NCBI GenBank assembly: GCA_018907035.1
Contig: JACCIC010000285.1
Location: 1-64,000 of the forward strand
DNA length: 64,000 nucleotides
DNA from: Sycobia sp. Sy_11
Taxonomy: Eukaryota > Arthropoda > Insecta > Hymenoptera > Epichrysomallidae
Direction of reading: 5' to 3'
Positions 8,527 to 23,756 of the stretch are shown here, in pieces. Numbering within the stretch: the first letter of the stretch is position 1; each line of letters opens with the position of its first letter. Both the position numbers and the translations under genes were made by a program. Below the pieces are notes generated by a model, which saw nothing but the letters and a program-made list of their open reading frames with translations, had not been told where the DNA came from and made no database searches.

Positions 8527-8738
8527 GAGGCCTACGATGACTTGATCGCTAAAGCGAAGGACTAGTAACTTGATGATCCGAGTTCAAATCCCGGTCTCGG
8601 CCGATTGTCACAAGTACCGCTGTAATAATTTACACGTGCTTTATTTACAAACACATCGTAGCCCTCCATTGCTGATTAGCACCGGTATTTGGAAGCATAT
8701 ATATAATGACGTTAAATAACATGAAAAAAAATTTTTTA
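8527..8738 (+). mobile_element. tRNA-derived SINE, copy 1
   Basis: The head starts GAGGCCTACGATG and carries a polymerase III B box, GTTCAAATCC, at 8582-8591, with an A-box-like stretch at about 8537-8548. The body ends in GACGTTAAATAACATG and an A/T tail. TACGATAT is found on both sides (8519-8526 and 8739-8746), a target-site duplication. Two more copies lie at 36290-36493 and 37941-38140. Confidence 0.85.
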
Positions 8739-8746
8739 TACGATAT

Positions 8747-9513
8747 ATATTCATATGTGTGCACAGATACCTGGATATTATATGATACTGTCCAAGTATA
8801 AAATTCGCCGTAGAGATTTTCCCAACACACGGACATTGTATTCTACCGTCCGCACACGAATGTCCTCGTAGGAGTTGTCCCAAGGCACATTTATATTTTA
8901 TTCTGCCGCCCGAACTTAAGTACCGAACTTAAATACCGTAAGTATTTAGTTAGTGTTAAAGATATAAAGAAATTAAAAAGTATTCAAAATGAGGAGTTTT
9001 TAACAGTTTTTAACATGAAGAGACTGGAAGATCGTGTCCATTTGTAAATTACTTCTAATGGCGACTACTTTGAATAACAAGTTATTTAAAAAAATTTTAT
9101 ATGTTTATTGCGTCTTCTGTACTCCCAGCCTTGAAACTTTTGGGACATATTGTTTATATAGTTTCGGAATTGTCCTATTTTGCCGTAATATTTTTTTTTC
9201 AATTTGAAAACTAAAACCTCCCCTATGTCATTCCGAAGTTCATATATGTAAAATAAATATTTCGAATTTTAGAGCAATTAGATTCAATATTAGCCTATGG
9301 AACTCAAATACATTATTGTAATAAGTAGCTACTATATGTTATGCAAGCATGATCCCTGCTTGCACAATCTCAATTATAATATAAAACTTTGATTGAAAGG
9401 TCTACTTATATACACATACACATTTAAGCGCGTGCGCGCAGATACATGCACGCACCTTCATTCTAAAAAGGTTTTACACAAATAAATAGAAATGACGTAT
9501 ATATTTGTTTTAG
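8747..9513. other. AT-rich intronic or upstream DNA, nothing recognised
   Basis: No coding segment is supported. The missing first exon of INPP5A (expected to encode a TANVGS-like motif) was looked for here and further left, and not found. Confidence 0.6.
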
Positions 9514-9555
9514 CCGAGTGTTATGCTGAAAGTCTGGACGGAAGAATTCTTATCA
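9514..9555 (+). CDS. INPP5A: INPP5A exon 2
   Basis: 42 bases between TTTTAG and GTGAGT, phase 0 at both ends. It encodes PSVMLKVWTEEFLS, matching the family's helix before the CQE strand. It is too short to be called from an ORF alone, and is supported by the exact phase fit to the next exon 90 bases away. Confidence 0.85.
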
Positions 9556-12500
9556 GTGAGTAAAAATACATAAGAAGTATGATTCATTAAAGTCCACAGT
9601 AAGTTTTCAAAGTTTATATTGAACTTTTATCGATGATTTTATCAGACGGTGTCACGGCTGGATCCAAAATTCATTGCCCTACATTGTCAAGAGGTGGGAG
9701 GGAAAAACTATGCGGAAAGCATGAGGCACGTCGAGGATTTCGTAAGGTATACTATTTTCATTTTACAGTTATTATTTTTTCTATTATTATTGTAATTTTC
9801 TTATCAAAAATTTAATAATATTACAATCGCTTTCTTTCCAATGTTTTTCCTTGTACCAATATCTGAATTCATTCTATTCCTCAATAACGTATTTTTAATT
9901 ATCATTTTGACAGTATTATATGTACAAGTTTTGTCATGAATTGGCATTGAGTAAACGTTTTTATGTATGTAAATAAAAATATAATATTTTATTTCAACTT
10001 ATTACAAAATACGGCATTAAATATAACGAAATATAAAATATAGTAGTTACTTTTACAAATAGATTTATGTAATATTCAACAAATTTAATCAATATTATAT
10101 ATACTTTATTGTAGGAATATGAAACTTGCATCCAGATGTTATAAGTTCATAGATTGACGACGTACTACATAGCATTAAATTTTGACAGAAATCTAAATTA
10201 AATGCTTAATTACTCATTTGAAAAATTTAATTTTATGAAAAATTTATCGAAAAATTCAGTTTAAGATTTATTTACCAAATTAAAATTCAAATAATAGCAG
10301 GAAATATTGAGGTAATATTAAGATCTAGAATGGTAAAATCGTGGATAATCATTTGAGAAATTAAATGTACTATTTAATATTAAAACTTTTTATTAATATT
10401 AATTATTTACCTAATTTTTAAATGCGGTAATTAAATACGCAATTATAAATGAAAAGTAATAATGATATGTAAGTTAGCAATTTAAACGCATAGCCATATT
10501 TTCTTAGGTAAGTTACGAGTAATGAAAGCTTCCGGTAAATAGTTGTATACGGGACTATTTTAATTCTATAAGTAAATCAATTTGCAAGATTAAAAAGAGA
10601 AATTGAATCCTCCACAACAAACAGTACACTCTTCCAATTGTAGGAGCCAAGACCCCTGAACTTAAGGTTCTAAATTTGGCGAAAATCTTTATCGTGTAAT
10701 TTTTATGTCAAAAGAAAGCTGCTCAACACTGGAGCTCTTCCTCTGCAGCCCCCCTCTCTCTCTTGTTCTGTCTCACTTAGCCATTAGCTTTAGCATCTAC
10801 TTACATAAATAGTTTTTGTTACGAGTACTAATAGTTTCTCCCTCTGTCTCTCTCTCTCTCTCTCTCCCTTCCTCTCTTATCATCGTTTTTTTTCTCAAGT
10901 TGACCAAATTCCTTGATAACCGGGCGAAAGAAAAGCTGCATCGGTTATACACATGTCATTGTCGGTGTTTGGAACTTCACTCACTTTATCTCGTTAGACA
11001 CTCTATTACGTACAGAAAGGGGTATTTTTTTGATATATCAACATGGAGATTTTCGATCCGCGTTGATTTAGCTGATGCTCACGCATCAATGAGAAGAACC
11101 GATTGTCGGACGGATCGAGGTTTGGAGAGTACGGTGGAGGCAATAACACTTTCCATGTAATTGCTTTGAACGTTTCATTCACCGATTTAATAGTATGACA
11201 CGATACGTTATCATAATGCAATATAACTTTGACATGTTTTCTGGCCCATTCCGGCTGCTTTACGATCAACGTATGATTGAAATTTCTTTTGTTATTGGTA
11301 GCGATTCTTATGCACCATTTGACTAGATTTTAATAACTCGCAGTATATCAGACCATACCGATCTCACCAAACACATAGCATCGTCATCCGGCGAAAGCGG
11401 TTTGGCCTTACAATCAATGGATCGGTTTCACCAGATAAAAGCTATGATTTTTTCATTTAGGATTCTCAAAATAAATCAGTTCGTTGCCCGTGATATTTCA
11501 ATGCAGAAAAGATTTTCTTTGGAATCGTTGAAGTAGCATTTCAAAAATAGTTTTTGAATTTTGCATTTATCTATCGTTGAGTTGGTGTGTAATCCATTTT
11601 CTATCAATCGGGATCTTTCCCGTAGCATGTAAACATTGGCCAATTTCTTCTAGGATCTCAAATTAAATGTTGGTAATTTTCTTACAAAAAAAAACTCGCT
11701 CAGTTATTTGTTGTTACACATACATACTCCTGACCGCACCTAGTTTTCGCTTTCTCGGCCGGTCGTATTCCAACTTTTCACTATTCCTTATCTTGTCTTT
11801 TAAGTGCAGATCTGTACATCATTACGACTTTTAGTGGACCTCCAGTTTATAGTGGGTTCTGCACCACTGAATATTGCACTTGTCTTATTTATTTATTGAC
11901 TAGAGTTTCTTAGACCAGTTATCGGCTGGTTGTTTAATTACGTTATAAATTTATGCGGATTTGAAAGCCAGTGTATGTTGCTGACTACTTATCTAGGATT
12001 CATATATAAATATTACACAATACTGTAGTTTGCCATAATAATAAATATGTATATAAATTAAATAAAAAAATATATATACATATAAAGGGAGAGAGAGAGA
12101 GAAAGAGAGCGATTAATAGATTTCAGTGCAATTTCTGACTCCCAGTTCATTCCGACCTATCAATTCAGGCTCTTCTATTGCCTCTGCGACCAGCGCATTT
12201 TTTAGAAATTCAACTGACTCCTAGGTCTGGAGTACTTCTTTAGTGAGCGCTTCAAACGTTGTGTAGTTGTCCTGGCTCAATAGAGCTCTTACCTCAATAG
12301 AGGTTTTATTTCTGTTTCGAAACCTGATCCTAATTTCATCATATTTCCACTATCTTCGTTGAGGGACGCGGAAAGAACGAGTTCGAAGTAATGAGCTGGA
12401 TAGCTGTTTATACCTGTTTCATGAAGGTCAAAGCCAGACCGTATTCTCGCATTTCTCACAAATCCTCGTCCATTAACTTGTCTATCTAAAACAAAAAAAA

Positions 12501-15358
12501 AAAAAAAAAAAACAACGGGAGAGGCTATTGAGAGGGGGGTTCATATTTTCTTCCTCAAGCTGCCATGCAGTTTTCAAGTTGTAAAGTTATTTTCGCATGA
12601 GGATGCCATGCCTTAAGGTCAAAAGGGCCTAAATACGATTCGCCCATTGTTCGCGGCATGGGGTCGCCGCGATTGCTTGCGCTGATATCAATGTAGAGAA
12701 CCTTCTATTTTAGACACTGTCCACAAACTAAGCCATGCATACGCTGTACGAATCTCTTATCGGCACCTCATTATGTAACGGAGATTGTATGACCGGCGGT
12801 GACCATCATTGCGCTTTCCTATTCATATAGCGCTATACATTTGGCTTGAGATACTTCACATGGAATAGCCCCTCAACCTACATGACGTAATTCTCTAGTT
12901 TGTGTATGTTCGCCCTTCTTTTCTTGATTATCATATCGGAACCCATGTACTTCGGGTCTAATTTCGCTATTAATTCTTGGCCTAATAAAGACAAAAGAGA
13001 GATCTTATAAATACTCAGCCTGATAATATTATATACTTAGCCTTGCGAAGTTATTGTCCTTGAGACCGTGCCTTGGCGGTCTTCTGTAGCCATCGTAATT
13101 TCTGAAACTTCACCAGCCACGCACTCACTCGCTCAGGCTATTAATTCTCTGCCGTAACTAACCCTAATTATTACGGAGAGTTTCTAACGTTTAAGAAAAC
13201 TCACGTCGAAAATTCAATAGAGATGTAGTATTTAATGGAAAATGGTGGAATTCAAAAAGCTTCTAAATTTCAGTCATCTTTCAAAATGTCGATCTTAATT
13301 GTCCTGTTAACACACTTTCCTTAATTCTTTAAAGGTGATCTTGCAGTGTTTTTTTATGGTTGGATACATAGTCTACTCAATAAGTAAACAAAGCGTGGAA
13401 CACCAAGATATACTTCCCTTTGGTAACTTCATAGAAACAGTAATATTACCAGTAACGATTTTTTAAGATTTCTCTCACACTCTCTGTCCATCCGATATTG
13501 TTTCTACTGGGTAATATTCGCCAAAAATTATAGATGTCAGTCTAGCCTATTTATTGGTCAATCCACGACCAGTATCTCTTCGCTTTGAGTTCGCTGCGTC
13601 TTCTGGGACCATTTCAGAATTTTGGCAACCAATTAATTTTAACATCGTGAGTTCTTGGACTTCCTTAAGCATGACTTCTATTTCCCCCTGGGTCGTCACT
13701 TCACTGTTTTAACGTGCAGTAAATTGTATATCGGACAATAAATCGTTCCAATCGCGCGTATGAAATTTGCACCTTTATAATCTATTTCTTGTCTTTTCCG
13801 CCATTTCAAATGTTAGTTCGACGTAACTCGTGAAATATGAGGAGGCCTGAGAACACGACACCAAATTCTGACGTTACGTGGAACTCCCTCTGGCAAATTT
13901 TGACAAATGGTATCCTGATTTTACCCATTAAAGTGTGGGATGCATCCTTTGGATGCATTAGCATACTTCCTTCGACCAGAGAACTATCTGGACGTGATTT
14001 AGCTGCTTTTTGCTAGACGAACTCAGGTCTATATTCAGATCGCCATTGATGAATCAAAGGCGAGCAAAGGTTGGAGGAGTAAGATGCTGTATGTGTTACA
14101 ATATATATATATATATATATTAGGTGTACAGATAAGATCCAGCGTTTTTCAAAAGATGGTGTCACAAATGGATCCCGGGCAGAAATGTCAGACCTTATGT
14201 GTTATATTTGTAGTTGGTGTATCTTTCAACAACTTTGCAGTATTTTATTTGAGTATTTCTTTCGATGTCGTTTATTTTATTGGTCAACATCATAGCAAGT
14301 TTTCATTTGCGGAAAGCGTTGCTTTTATGCTTTAGTATGCGGAAAAATGCGACTGAGGCCTATCGTTTACTTTCAGAAACATATGCGACGAAATCTATTG
14401 ATGAATTCACGTGCCGCGGTGGTTCAAACGGTTCAAAAGTGGCCATTTTCAGTTGAAGTTAAGGATCGTTCCGGAAAGCCGAAAATTTTTGACGATGAGA
14501 AATTAGATGCCTTGTTGGATGTGGATCCTTGTCAGATTCAAAAAGAACTTGCTGTATCATTGGCCATCAAGCAAGAAGCAGCTTCCCTGTGTCCAAAAGC
14601 AATGAAATTTATTCAAAAGGTTGGAAACTGAGTGCTGTACGGATTGAAGCTAAGAGACGTCGATCGGCGATTTTGCATATCCGAAATGTTACTACAGCGG
14701 TATAAAACTAAATCATTTTTTTCATCGTATTGCCACTGGTGATGAAAAACGGACTTGTTATGATAACCCTCAAAACAGAAAATCGTATAAAATCCTAAAA
14801 CGAAATATTCACATAAATAAGATCGTGTTCTGCATATGTTGGGATCTAAAGTGTATCGTATACTACGAAATACTTCCGAGTAGTCGAACCATCAAAGAAC
14901 CATTATATCGAATTGAACTTATTCGTTTGAAGCGAGCATTACAGCAAAAACGGTCAGAATATGAAACCGGGCATGAGTTCGTCATTTTTCATGGCGATAA
15001 CGCTCGGCTACATCTTGCGACTTCGGTCAAAAACTATTCGGAAAATAGTAGATGGAGAATTCTATCTCATCTGCCTTACTCTCTAGACTTGGCATCATCT
15101 GAGTACCACTTGTTTCGGTCAGTGCAAAACGCTCTTACGGGAATTCGCTTAAATTCAGTAAAGGGAATCAAAATTGACTGTATTTTTGGGCTCGAAAGAC
15201 GAGTAATTTTTTGGTCCGCAATTCATAAATTATCAGAAAGTTAGGAAAAAGTTATAGGTTCCGATGGGCAATACTTTGAATAAAGGGTATGTAACTGTGT
15301 TTTCGTACTTAAAACTCACATTTTGAAAATAAAAAACGCTGGAATCTTACTTGTAGAC

Positions 15359-15408
<50 letters not shown>

Positions 15409-17765
15409 AAGCAAAAAAAATTCTTGAATTGAAAAAAAGGTCTGCAAAATAGTAACACCTTTTTATAAGGAAGCAACAATATGTAAAATTATATACAGGA
15501 ATGTAGATTTACACATAGAGATATTTTCATATAGAGTTTATTGAACTATTTAATAAATCGGTTACATTATTATCTCGGGTGAAGCCGTGACGGGAGATGC
15601 TAATTTGTTAATAATTGAAATAAAATGAGTAATAATTGAAAGGAATAATAAGTTAGTTATAAAATAACTCTAAATGATGAAATATATATCTTGTAAACTA
15701 TATATTGCAAGATATTTTATTATACATTTGTATTTATAAAGTTACTATCATCCCCCATCTCGAATTCGCTCGAAATAATAATTTAACTTATTTTTTAAAC
15801 TGTTCAATAATATCTATATAAAACGTACTCTATGTATTAATCTATATTTCTATAGATTTATACATTTACCTATCATCGCTTTCATATAAAAAGGTGCATC
15901 AAAGTGCAACATCATTACAGAGTAAGGAATATTTAGTATTTATTTTTAAAGTAAATTAACAAAATGTTTAATAAAAATAAGGAAATGATCGTTAAAAAAA
16001 ATGTACTTATAGGAACAAGGAGATGTTTGAACGTTTCCTTTACGAAATCAAATTGTCTATTATTATAAAAAAAATTCTTATTATGTTATTATAAAAGTTG
16101 TTTCATTATAACATAAAAAATTTTCTCTAAAAACAAATAAAAAAATTAACAATTGTAATATGTAACCAAGAAAAATAGTTTCGCTAAGAATGTCAAATAT
16201 TTCTTGAAGGGTTAGCTTTTGGAAAAACGATTTATTGCACATCGGACTATCTTTGCCTTTCATTATGTGATATAAATTATAAATCATAATGGTCTGCCTG
16301 TCTGCTCGTCCACACTCTGAATTAAGTTTTTTAAAAGCCTTTCATGGTCAAAAATACCTTATTTTGAAAAGAAAACATTATATAACCAATGTATCTTTTA
16401 CACTGCAACTTTTGCTTCGATAGCCCTCTAATTAACAATTTCAGTTAAAACCTGTCGATTTAGTATTGATACCTACGTAAAATGCAGATGTGTTTGAATC
16501 GATTGTTTCTTGTAGAACACTCCACTGTTTATGTATTAATTTTTTAAATTTTAGGCAGCGAAGTGATTTTCACTCTTTCGGGACCACACTTGTATTCCAT
16601 GTTGACTGTAAAGAAATAGTATTAAAATAGGATTCAATTTTCGATCGTTTAAAGCGCATTTACCCAATACTTATACTTTCAATCGAAAATTTCTAGCGAT
16701 TATCTTTAAGTGAAATTTTGACCTTCTTTAAGTGTTCATTTATTTGTATAACAAAAAATTAGGCAATATGTCAAAGTTGTACTTGTAACCTTTTAATTCG
16801 AAAAAATTTTATATTTTTGCATATACGGAGCCGTTAATATTTTGGTCAGTACTTTGGTCGACTATGAAAATTTCTCTTATCTAATACAAATGAACAATTA
16901 CACATGCATTTTAAAAAACCTACTCTGCTAATCTATTAGGTTCCTTACAGTAAAAATCTCTAATTTATGAACCCTGGTACTTGCATTTGGGTCGATAATG
17001 GAAAATTATGCAATATTTATTTTAAAACTATTATAAAAATGTTATACCGATTTATAAGTAAGATTATTTATTAATTATATTTATTCAAATGCAATATTTC
17101 GATTAAACTGTTCATAACCATAACGCTAATCAATAATTTGTTATATTTATGCTTTTATTTATACAACACTTTTCCATCGTCGTAAGCACGTCAACTTATT
17201 TTATAAACTAAAATTAACAGCTATAAGTTCACAACATAGTTTGTTACCTTATACGTGCATTTAAATTTCACTCATTTTAAATCTGGCCTGACGTTATTAT
17301 CAATGTCTGGTAAAAAATCAATATTGATTATTCGATTGACTTACATTTTGTTTGACCCAAGTTCTTGTTAACACTTAGTTTTCTTTTAATCAAATATTAT
17401 GTTAGCAAAACATCCGTTTAAGGACTGATATTTAAAATAGATCAAATTTATATATTAAATTAATGAATATTTTTTTGGTCTTACATTTTTTATACAATAA
17501 TATATTATACTAATATAATGACAGTAAGACTGTCCTTATTTACAATAACCCCCGAAGAATTTGAAATAGAAATTACTACTAAAAATAAAATTAAATTAAA
17601 TTAAAAATTTTAAATAATAAAATTGATAAAAATAAAATAATTTATATTTTATGTTAGTAAACGACAACCCGACTACCCCCACCACCTTAAATTTAAATGT
17701 ACCTTGAACGTACGATGTTTCAAACTGTCGCCGTTTATCTTTAAGGAATAAACTTTAATTAATAC

Positions 17766-17822
<57 letters not shown>

Positions 17823-17828
17823 TAATAA

Positions 17829-17886
<58 letters not shown>

Positions 17887-18762
17887 ACGTTTCTATAGAG
17901 AAGTGGCTCAAATTATTACTATTATCAAAGGCTTTTAACGGATTTCTCAAACTTGTCAATTCATCTTCAAATTTTTGAAACCAAAAGGGTCAAATAAATC
18001 GTTATTATTTTCCATACATGGAATGGCATAAATATACTTGAATCAATGCAAAACATAGTTTTAAATCCAAATACAGCTCTCCTCTCTTTAAAAACCATTA
18101 CGAGTAAACGATTCAAGTAAGAATCTCCCTCAAAACTAATTGATTTGTAGTCAAAATTTTAATCTTAGAGGCGAACAATTGGTCCATTTATATCCTCTCC
18201 GATACCAATTATTTATTATTGAACTACAGAAATGAGAAAAATTGGTAACCGGGCTAAGCAATCGTTGATTAATATGCAGTTATCTTGTAATATAGTAATT
18301 CCTCTTTCTTATTAAATCACATTACATATCCTATATTTGAATACGAGCTATACTATTATATGAATGACTTAAAACGTTTCATTAAAAAAGTAGATAAAAG
18401 TGATTAAGCCGTTAAGACATTCTATTTAATATAACAAGTCAGGAATCAAATAAGTTTATTAAAATGAAAATTAATAAAATATTTAAAAAAATGAGATGTA
18501 TTGATTTGACAAACGAATCATCATTTTTTGTTAAAAAATAGACTTATAAAATCAGCAAAATTAATGAAAACTTCATTGTCAAATTTTCTAGTTATGGAAC
18601 TTGGAGCTTTGATCCAATTTTTTTTTTTAAATGAAGAGAATATATTTTTATATCGTTATATTTCATGTAATTTCAACCAACTCATCATAACGTCGATTAG
18701 GTCATAACATCCCTGTTCAATTCTACATTTGTTTATAACTGCTAAAAAAACAGAACGGAAGC

Positions 18763-18814
<52 letters not shown>

Positions 18815-21128
18815 GAGAGAGAGAGGGGGGGGAGAGATCGAATTTTATACATAAAATTACTCGTGCATGTATCAGTATTAAAATGAAATGATTAGTTCTT
18901 AATAAGCCACACACATTCGATCTAGTCATCCCTTAAATACGGACGCGCGTACACATACACATGCGTATAAAACTTAAACCTCGGTGTATAGGAGAGAAGA
19001 CAAAAATAAATTAAAGTATAAATTGATTGTTCAATCCAATTCGAGCAGGTATCTTTTCATTGTACCAACTTAAACGCGTTGAGGGACAAGAGATATTACG
19101 AGTCTCAGTAGGAATGTTATTCTAAAAATGCATATTTTGGAACTGAAAAGATCATAACCCAGTTTCAGTATCTATAAAGGAGGTGCAATTTAGACCAACC
19201 ACTTGTAGCGTGCTTGGGGATTGAGAATAAAGACACGTTCTGGAAGGTTTCACAGAATCATACCACTGATGGGACGTTTTCGTATTGCATACATGAATTT
19301 TATAATGTAATGTCTTTGAAGTGTCTAGCAGTAGATTCAAATGATAAAATAAGTGAGGAAATACTAGCGTCTTCGACAGACACTTATAGAAAGTCTCAAT
19401 AATGCAAATTTAAAATAACAAAGACTATTCGTGATACTGTTAATTGTTTCAAGTAAAAGGTAACGTCCAGGCCACCGCGGTGAATTGGAGTTTGAATAAT
19501 ACACCCAAGCCACTGACATTATTGGAAAACGACACAGTGATATTCACACCAAGCTGGATTAAATAAGATGAACTTAGTTTTAACAGCATCGAGTGCAAGA
19601 GATACCACTCCTGCACTGATAAAATAGCTGGATGCAGTACCATCTTCGACACCATCACTGCCAAACTTAGTGTCTGCATTATCCGCATTCAGAATATAAC
19701 GGGCAAAATAGGAAAGCAAGTATTGATTTAAGTGAAAATAGTTAATCTAACTATTGTGAATTCATCTTTTCTCAATTTTTATATCGAAGCACTCATGGAT
19801 GAATGATCGAACTGAGCTTGGTGGGAGAGGAAAGAGAAAGAATTAATATAGAACGACGATTAAAAATAGCTAATATAATATCATGCGTGTGTGCGAGGTG
19901 CGCATACATCGAACCTATATTTAATACGTTCTTTCAGAGAACAGTTGAGTGAGCGGCTTCAAAGAATTTAAAACCACGCGTGCGTCGCGGCTGGGTAAAA
20001 AATATACCAAGCATACAAGAATATAGATAATCTAATCTAATTCGATGACGAGGTCGAGTCATGTACGGAAGCGAGGTTGAGCGAAGGTACAAGGAGGACG
20101 GGCGATGTTGATGCAAAATGAACGGGGCAGTAATTAATGAAGCAGGCAAAATTCGTTATTTCAAAGCGTTCAAGAACTGCATTGCTGGTGCGGTACGAAC
20201 AAATTCTGAAAACAGATCTGACAATGAAGCTTTGGGTTTAACATATATTAAAATATTGTTGAACAAACTGTATATAGTTTTAAGAACATGTATTTGTATA
20301 AATCCATGTATTTATATATTTAAAAAATTTCTTCTCACACTCTAACAATGTAGATACCATATTAATATTGAAATAATCTGTAAATAAATCTAATATTAAC
20401 ATATAAAATATAAATGTAAAATATAAGTTAAGGTAAATTGGAAAATTGACGTCAATCTGAAACACGTACAACTCTTTTTTAGCATTTTTTACTTTTTTTC
20501 ACTTGACGAATATTCGATAGTCTTAATTATCTTGAAAGTAAAGTTATACACCGCCTTATTTTAGAAGAGAGTAATGGAAACAAATAAGATCTGTAACATG
20601 TAACAAGAAACAGCAAGTATACATTTTATTAAATATAATTTCTAAAATTTTACATGAATGATTAAATATATATATACAATGGTTTTAATAGGATGCAATA
20701 GTATAATGTGTTGCATTTTCGATATAGTTGCCCATTACATACGCGGGTTGGTTTGCGCACGAGCGAAACGAGTGAACCATGTTAATCGAGTAGCGGAATT
20801 TGGGCACCTATATCTAAAGTGTTTTACAACATATTTGTTCTTATAATTACTGTATACATACCTTATCAATGAAAGTTTTCCAATGGTTATTTTTATATTT
20901 GTATCTGTCCAAAGGTTAATTATCTCTTATCGACGAAGTCGACCATTTTTCATTTTTTTATAAATAATAAAAACCTATAATTATTATACGAGTCCGGTAT
21001 AATAAAATAAAAATCGAGCAGCATACAATTGTCCAATTTCGAGAAAAACCGACGCGTAATGGGATGTTTATATAGTACATATGAGACAAAATATATTAAT
21101 TCATTTTCATATACTATCTATTTCATTA

Positions 21129-21179
<51 letters not shown>

Positions 21180-21639
21180 TTTCCTCAATAGGCAGCATAT
21201 GAATCGATATTAGTTTATACTCACAAATTCACATAGTGCTTATTAATTTTGTAGTTTAATTTACAATGTCGTATATTTTTACTTAATTTTAGTCAATTCA
21301 TTTTTTACCGTTAATCATTATATTGAAGTTGTGACTATAGAAGGCGATAATAATACTGCAAAATATCCTGTTCGTTTTACGAATTTTATCTTTAACTATT
21401 ATTCAACATTTTTTCACAAAGATTTTTTTACACAAGTATAAATTAAAATGATAGAAAATAACAAAATAATATAATTTACACATCTTAAAACTGCGTAATA
21501 GATTACTTTATATAATAGAAAATTCGATGCAGCGTTTTTTGAAGCAAGATTTTAAAAATACAGCAGGCTACAATGATGAAGACGAACTGAGAAGTGCAAA
21601 GGACAGATAACTGAGTGAGAGAAAAAGAAAGAGGGAGAG

Positions 21640-21709
<70 letters not shown>

Positions 21710-23688
21710 CGAGGGAAAGTTAGTTCAAAAGTATGCGTTTAAAAAATTTTAAAAGCGTACCATAACAGATCGTTCTAAAGTCGACCTGTGTGCATGGCGT
21801 TTTTAAAAATTAGTTTAATTTAACGTTGGCCAACGAAAGGACAGAGGCTGTCAATGAGACGGAGGGAAAGTGATCAAGAAATAAAAAATTTAGTACTTGA
21901 TTTACAATTAGTAACTCACGGGCGGATGTACAACCTGGTACAATAATACCTAGTCTTCTTTAAATACTAAAAATTCTGTTCGTGGGGGACGAGGCTGGCG
22001 AAAAGTGAGAGCCAAGATGAGTGGAAGAGAGAGAGAGACGGGGAATAGGGAGAGCGAGCGGCTGTTCCGTGCTCTTAACCCGGAAAGGCCAAATTGCCAG
22101 GCAGTTTGGGAAAATGAAGAGAAAAACAATATAACGAATGAGAGCGCGCGTGTCAACTACAGTCCGCGATTATTGCATCCACCATATAGCGCTGTGTGCG
22201 AGCTATATGGTGGATGCAATAAAACCTCTCACCCGAACTCCCGTAGCTTCTGACGAGTCATCAACGAAGTGTCTGGTCTGTCGTTGCCTGGTGAAACACT
22301 ACATCCTCCCTGTTGGTCAATTGTGGACATTTCTAATCGATAGCATGCTTCAATCGGTTCAGTTGTTTACAGTAGATGGTAGAATTAAGCGTCTGGCCAT
22401 ATGGGAGCAGCTCATAATGGATGATTCCCTTCCAATCACACCAAACATACAGCAAAACCTTCCTGGCCATGAATCCCGGCTCGGCTACTGTTTGGGACGG
22501 TCCACCGGCCTTGGACCACGACCGATTTCGCTTAATATTGTCGTATGTAATCCATATTTGTCGCCACTCACCATCCTCTTCAAAAATGGGTCGAATTCGT
22601 TCCGATTCAACAGCATATCGCAGGCGTTGATTCGGTCCAGAAGGTTTTTTTGCGTCAAATCATGCGGCACTCAAACATCAAGCTTTTTTTATCCAGCCTT
22701 CTACAGATGGTTTAAAATGGTTTGGTAACTAATTCTCATCTCCTGGGTGATGTTACGAGATGCCACATACCGATATAACTCGATAAATTCCATGATTTGA
22801 TCGGTATTCGTCGTCACAGGTCTTCCGCGGTCTGGCTTATCCTTGGTGTCGTTTTCACCGGCTTTGAATCGTCAAAAGCATTCCTTTGCGATTTGAAGTG
22901 ATAGCGTGCTATTCCCCAAAAAACCATGAATCTCACGGAATGTTTCTATAGCGGATTTGCCTTTGGCGAAGGAAAACTTGAAAATAGCGCGAATTTCGGT
23001 GTTAGTGATGTTTAGATGTTTACACGTCTATAACTTTTGAACGCAATATCCAAACTAATCATGCATAGCGTCATTTTGTACGTTATGTCAAGACCTTTCA
23101 AATGATGTATAGTATTGCCAGATACGAGCTCTGTAGCACTTTGTACATAGCCACAAAATTCATAAGACAAAAAGGCGGAAGGAAGATGTTGGACAACCTA
23201 ATATAATGAGTGCGGAGCAGGGTAGAGAGAGAAGGTATGTGATATTATATATGTGGCGTTCACGCCTTATAGCTGGAAGTACAGGGATTAACCAAAAGAC
23301 CGATACTTCTCGTGGCAGATAGGCGAGCAATCGATAAGCTAGCGGAATAGCTCATTGGAACCGCACAGCTGCGAAATCGTTCGATTTGCCTTATGAGTGC
23401 GCTCGGTTTATTACATCGGGTAATAAAGGGTCGTGAATAGCAAGGCAGTCAACCCGCAAAGAAACGAAAAGACGCCAGTACGTCTCCGGCCAGCAAGATC
23501 GAGACACGTATCTCCCGATTCAGCAAAGACGAGCGACGGACACCGAGTTCCGACCTTGTGTTTATGCCCAGTGCGGATCTATAGTGTTAATTTCGTCCCT
23601 TGCTCGTATTGTATCCCTGTATGTTTAAATAAAGTAGAGAATACCTTGGGAGTTTATTTCCTCCTTCACACGTCCTACTTAGCCCCAA

Positions 23689-23756
<68 letters not shown>

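Noticed and set aside
8527..8600. A tRNA gene
   Set aside because: The tRNA-like head with a B box is followed by a shared non-tRNA body, an A tail and target duplications, and recurs three times: a SINE.
17768..17959. Open frame of repeated Tyr-Ile
   Set aside because: Translation of a (TA)n microsatellite; the same holds for similar frames at 33179-33409, 33704-33892 and 23587-23899.
18723..18929. Ser-Leu repeat ORF
   Set aside because: Translation of a (GA)n tract, as at 32358-32543 and 47354-47635.
22138..22728. Plus-strand ORF of 196 codons
   Set aside because: Antisense to the minus-strand mariner; the minus strand carries the conserved HPPYS and WDWKG motifs.
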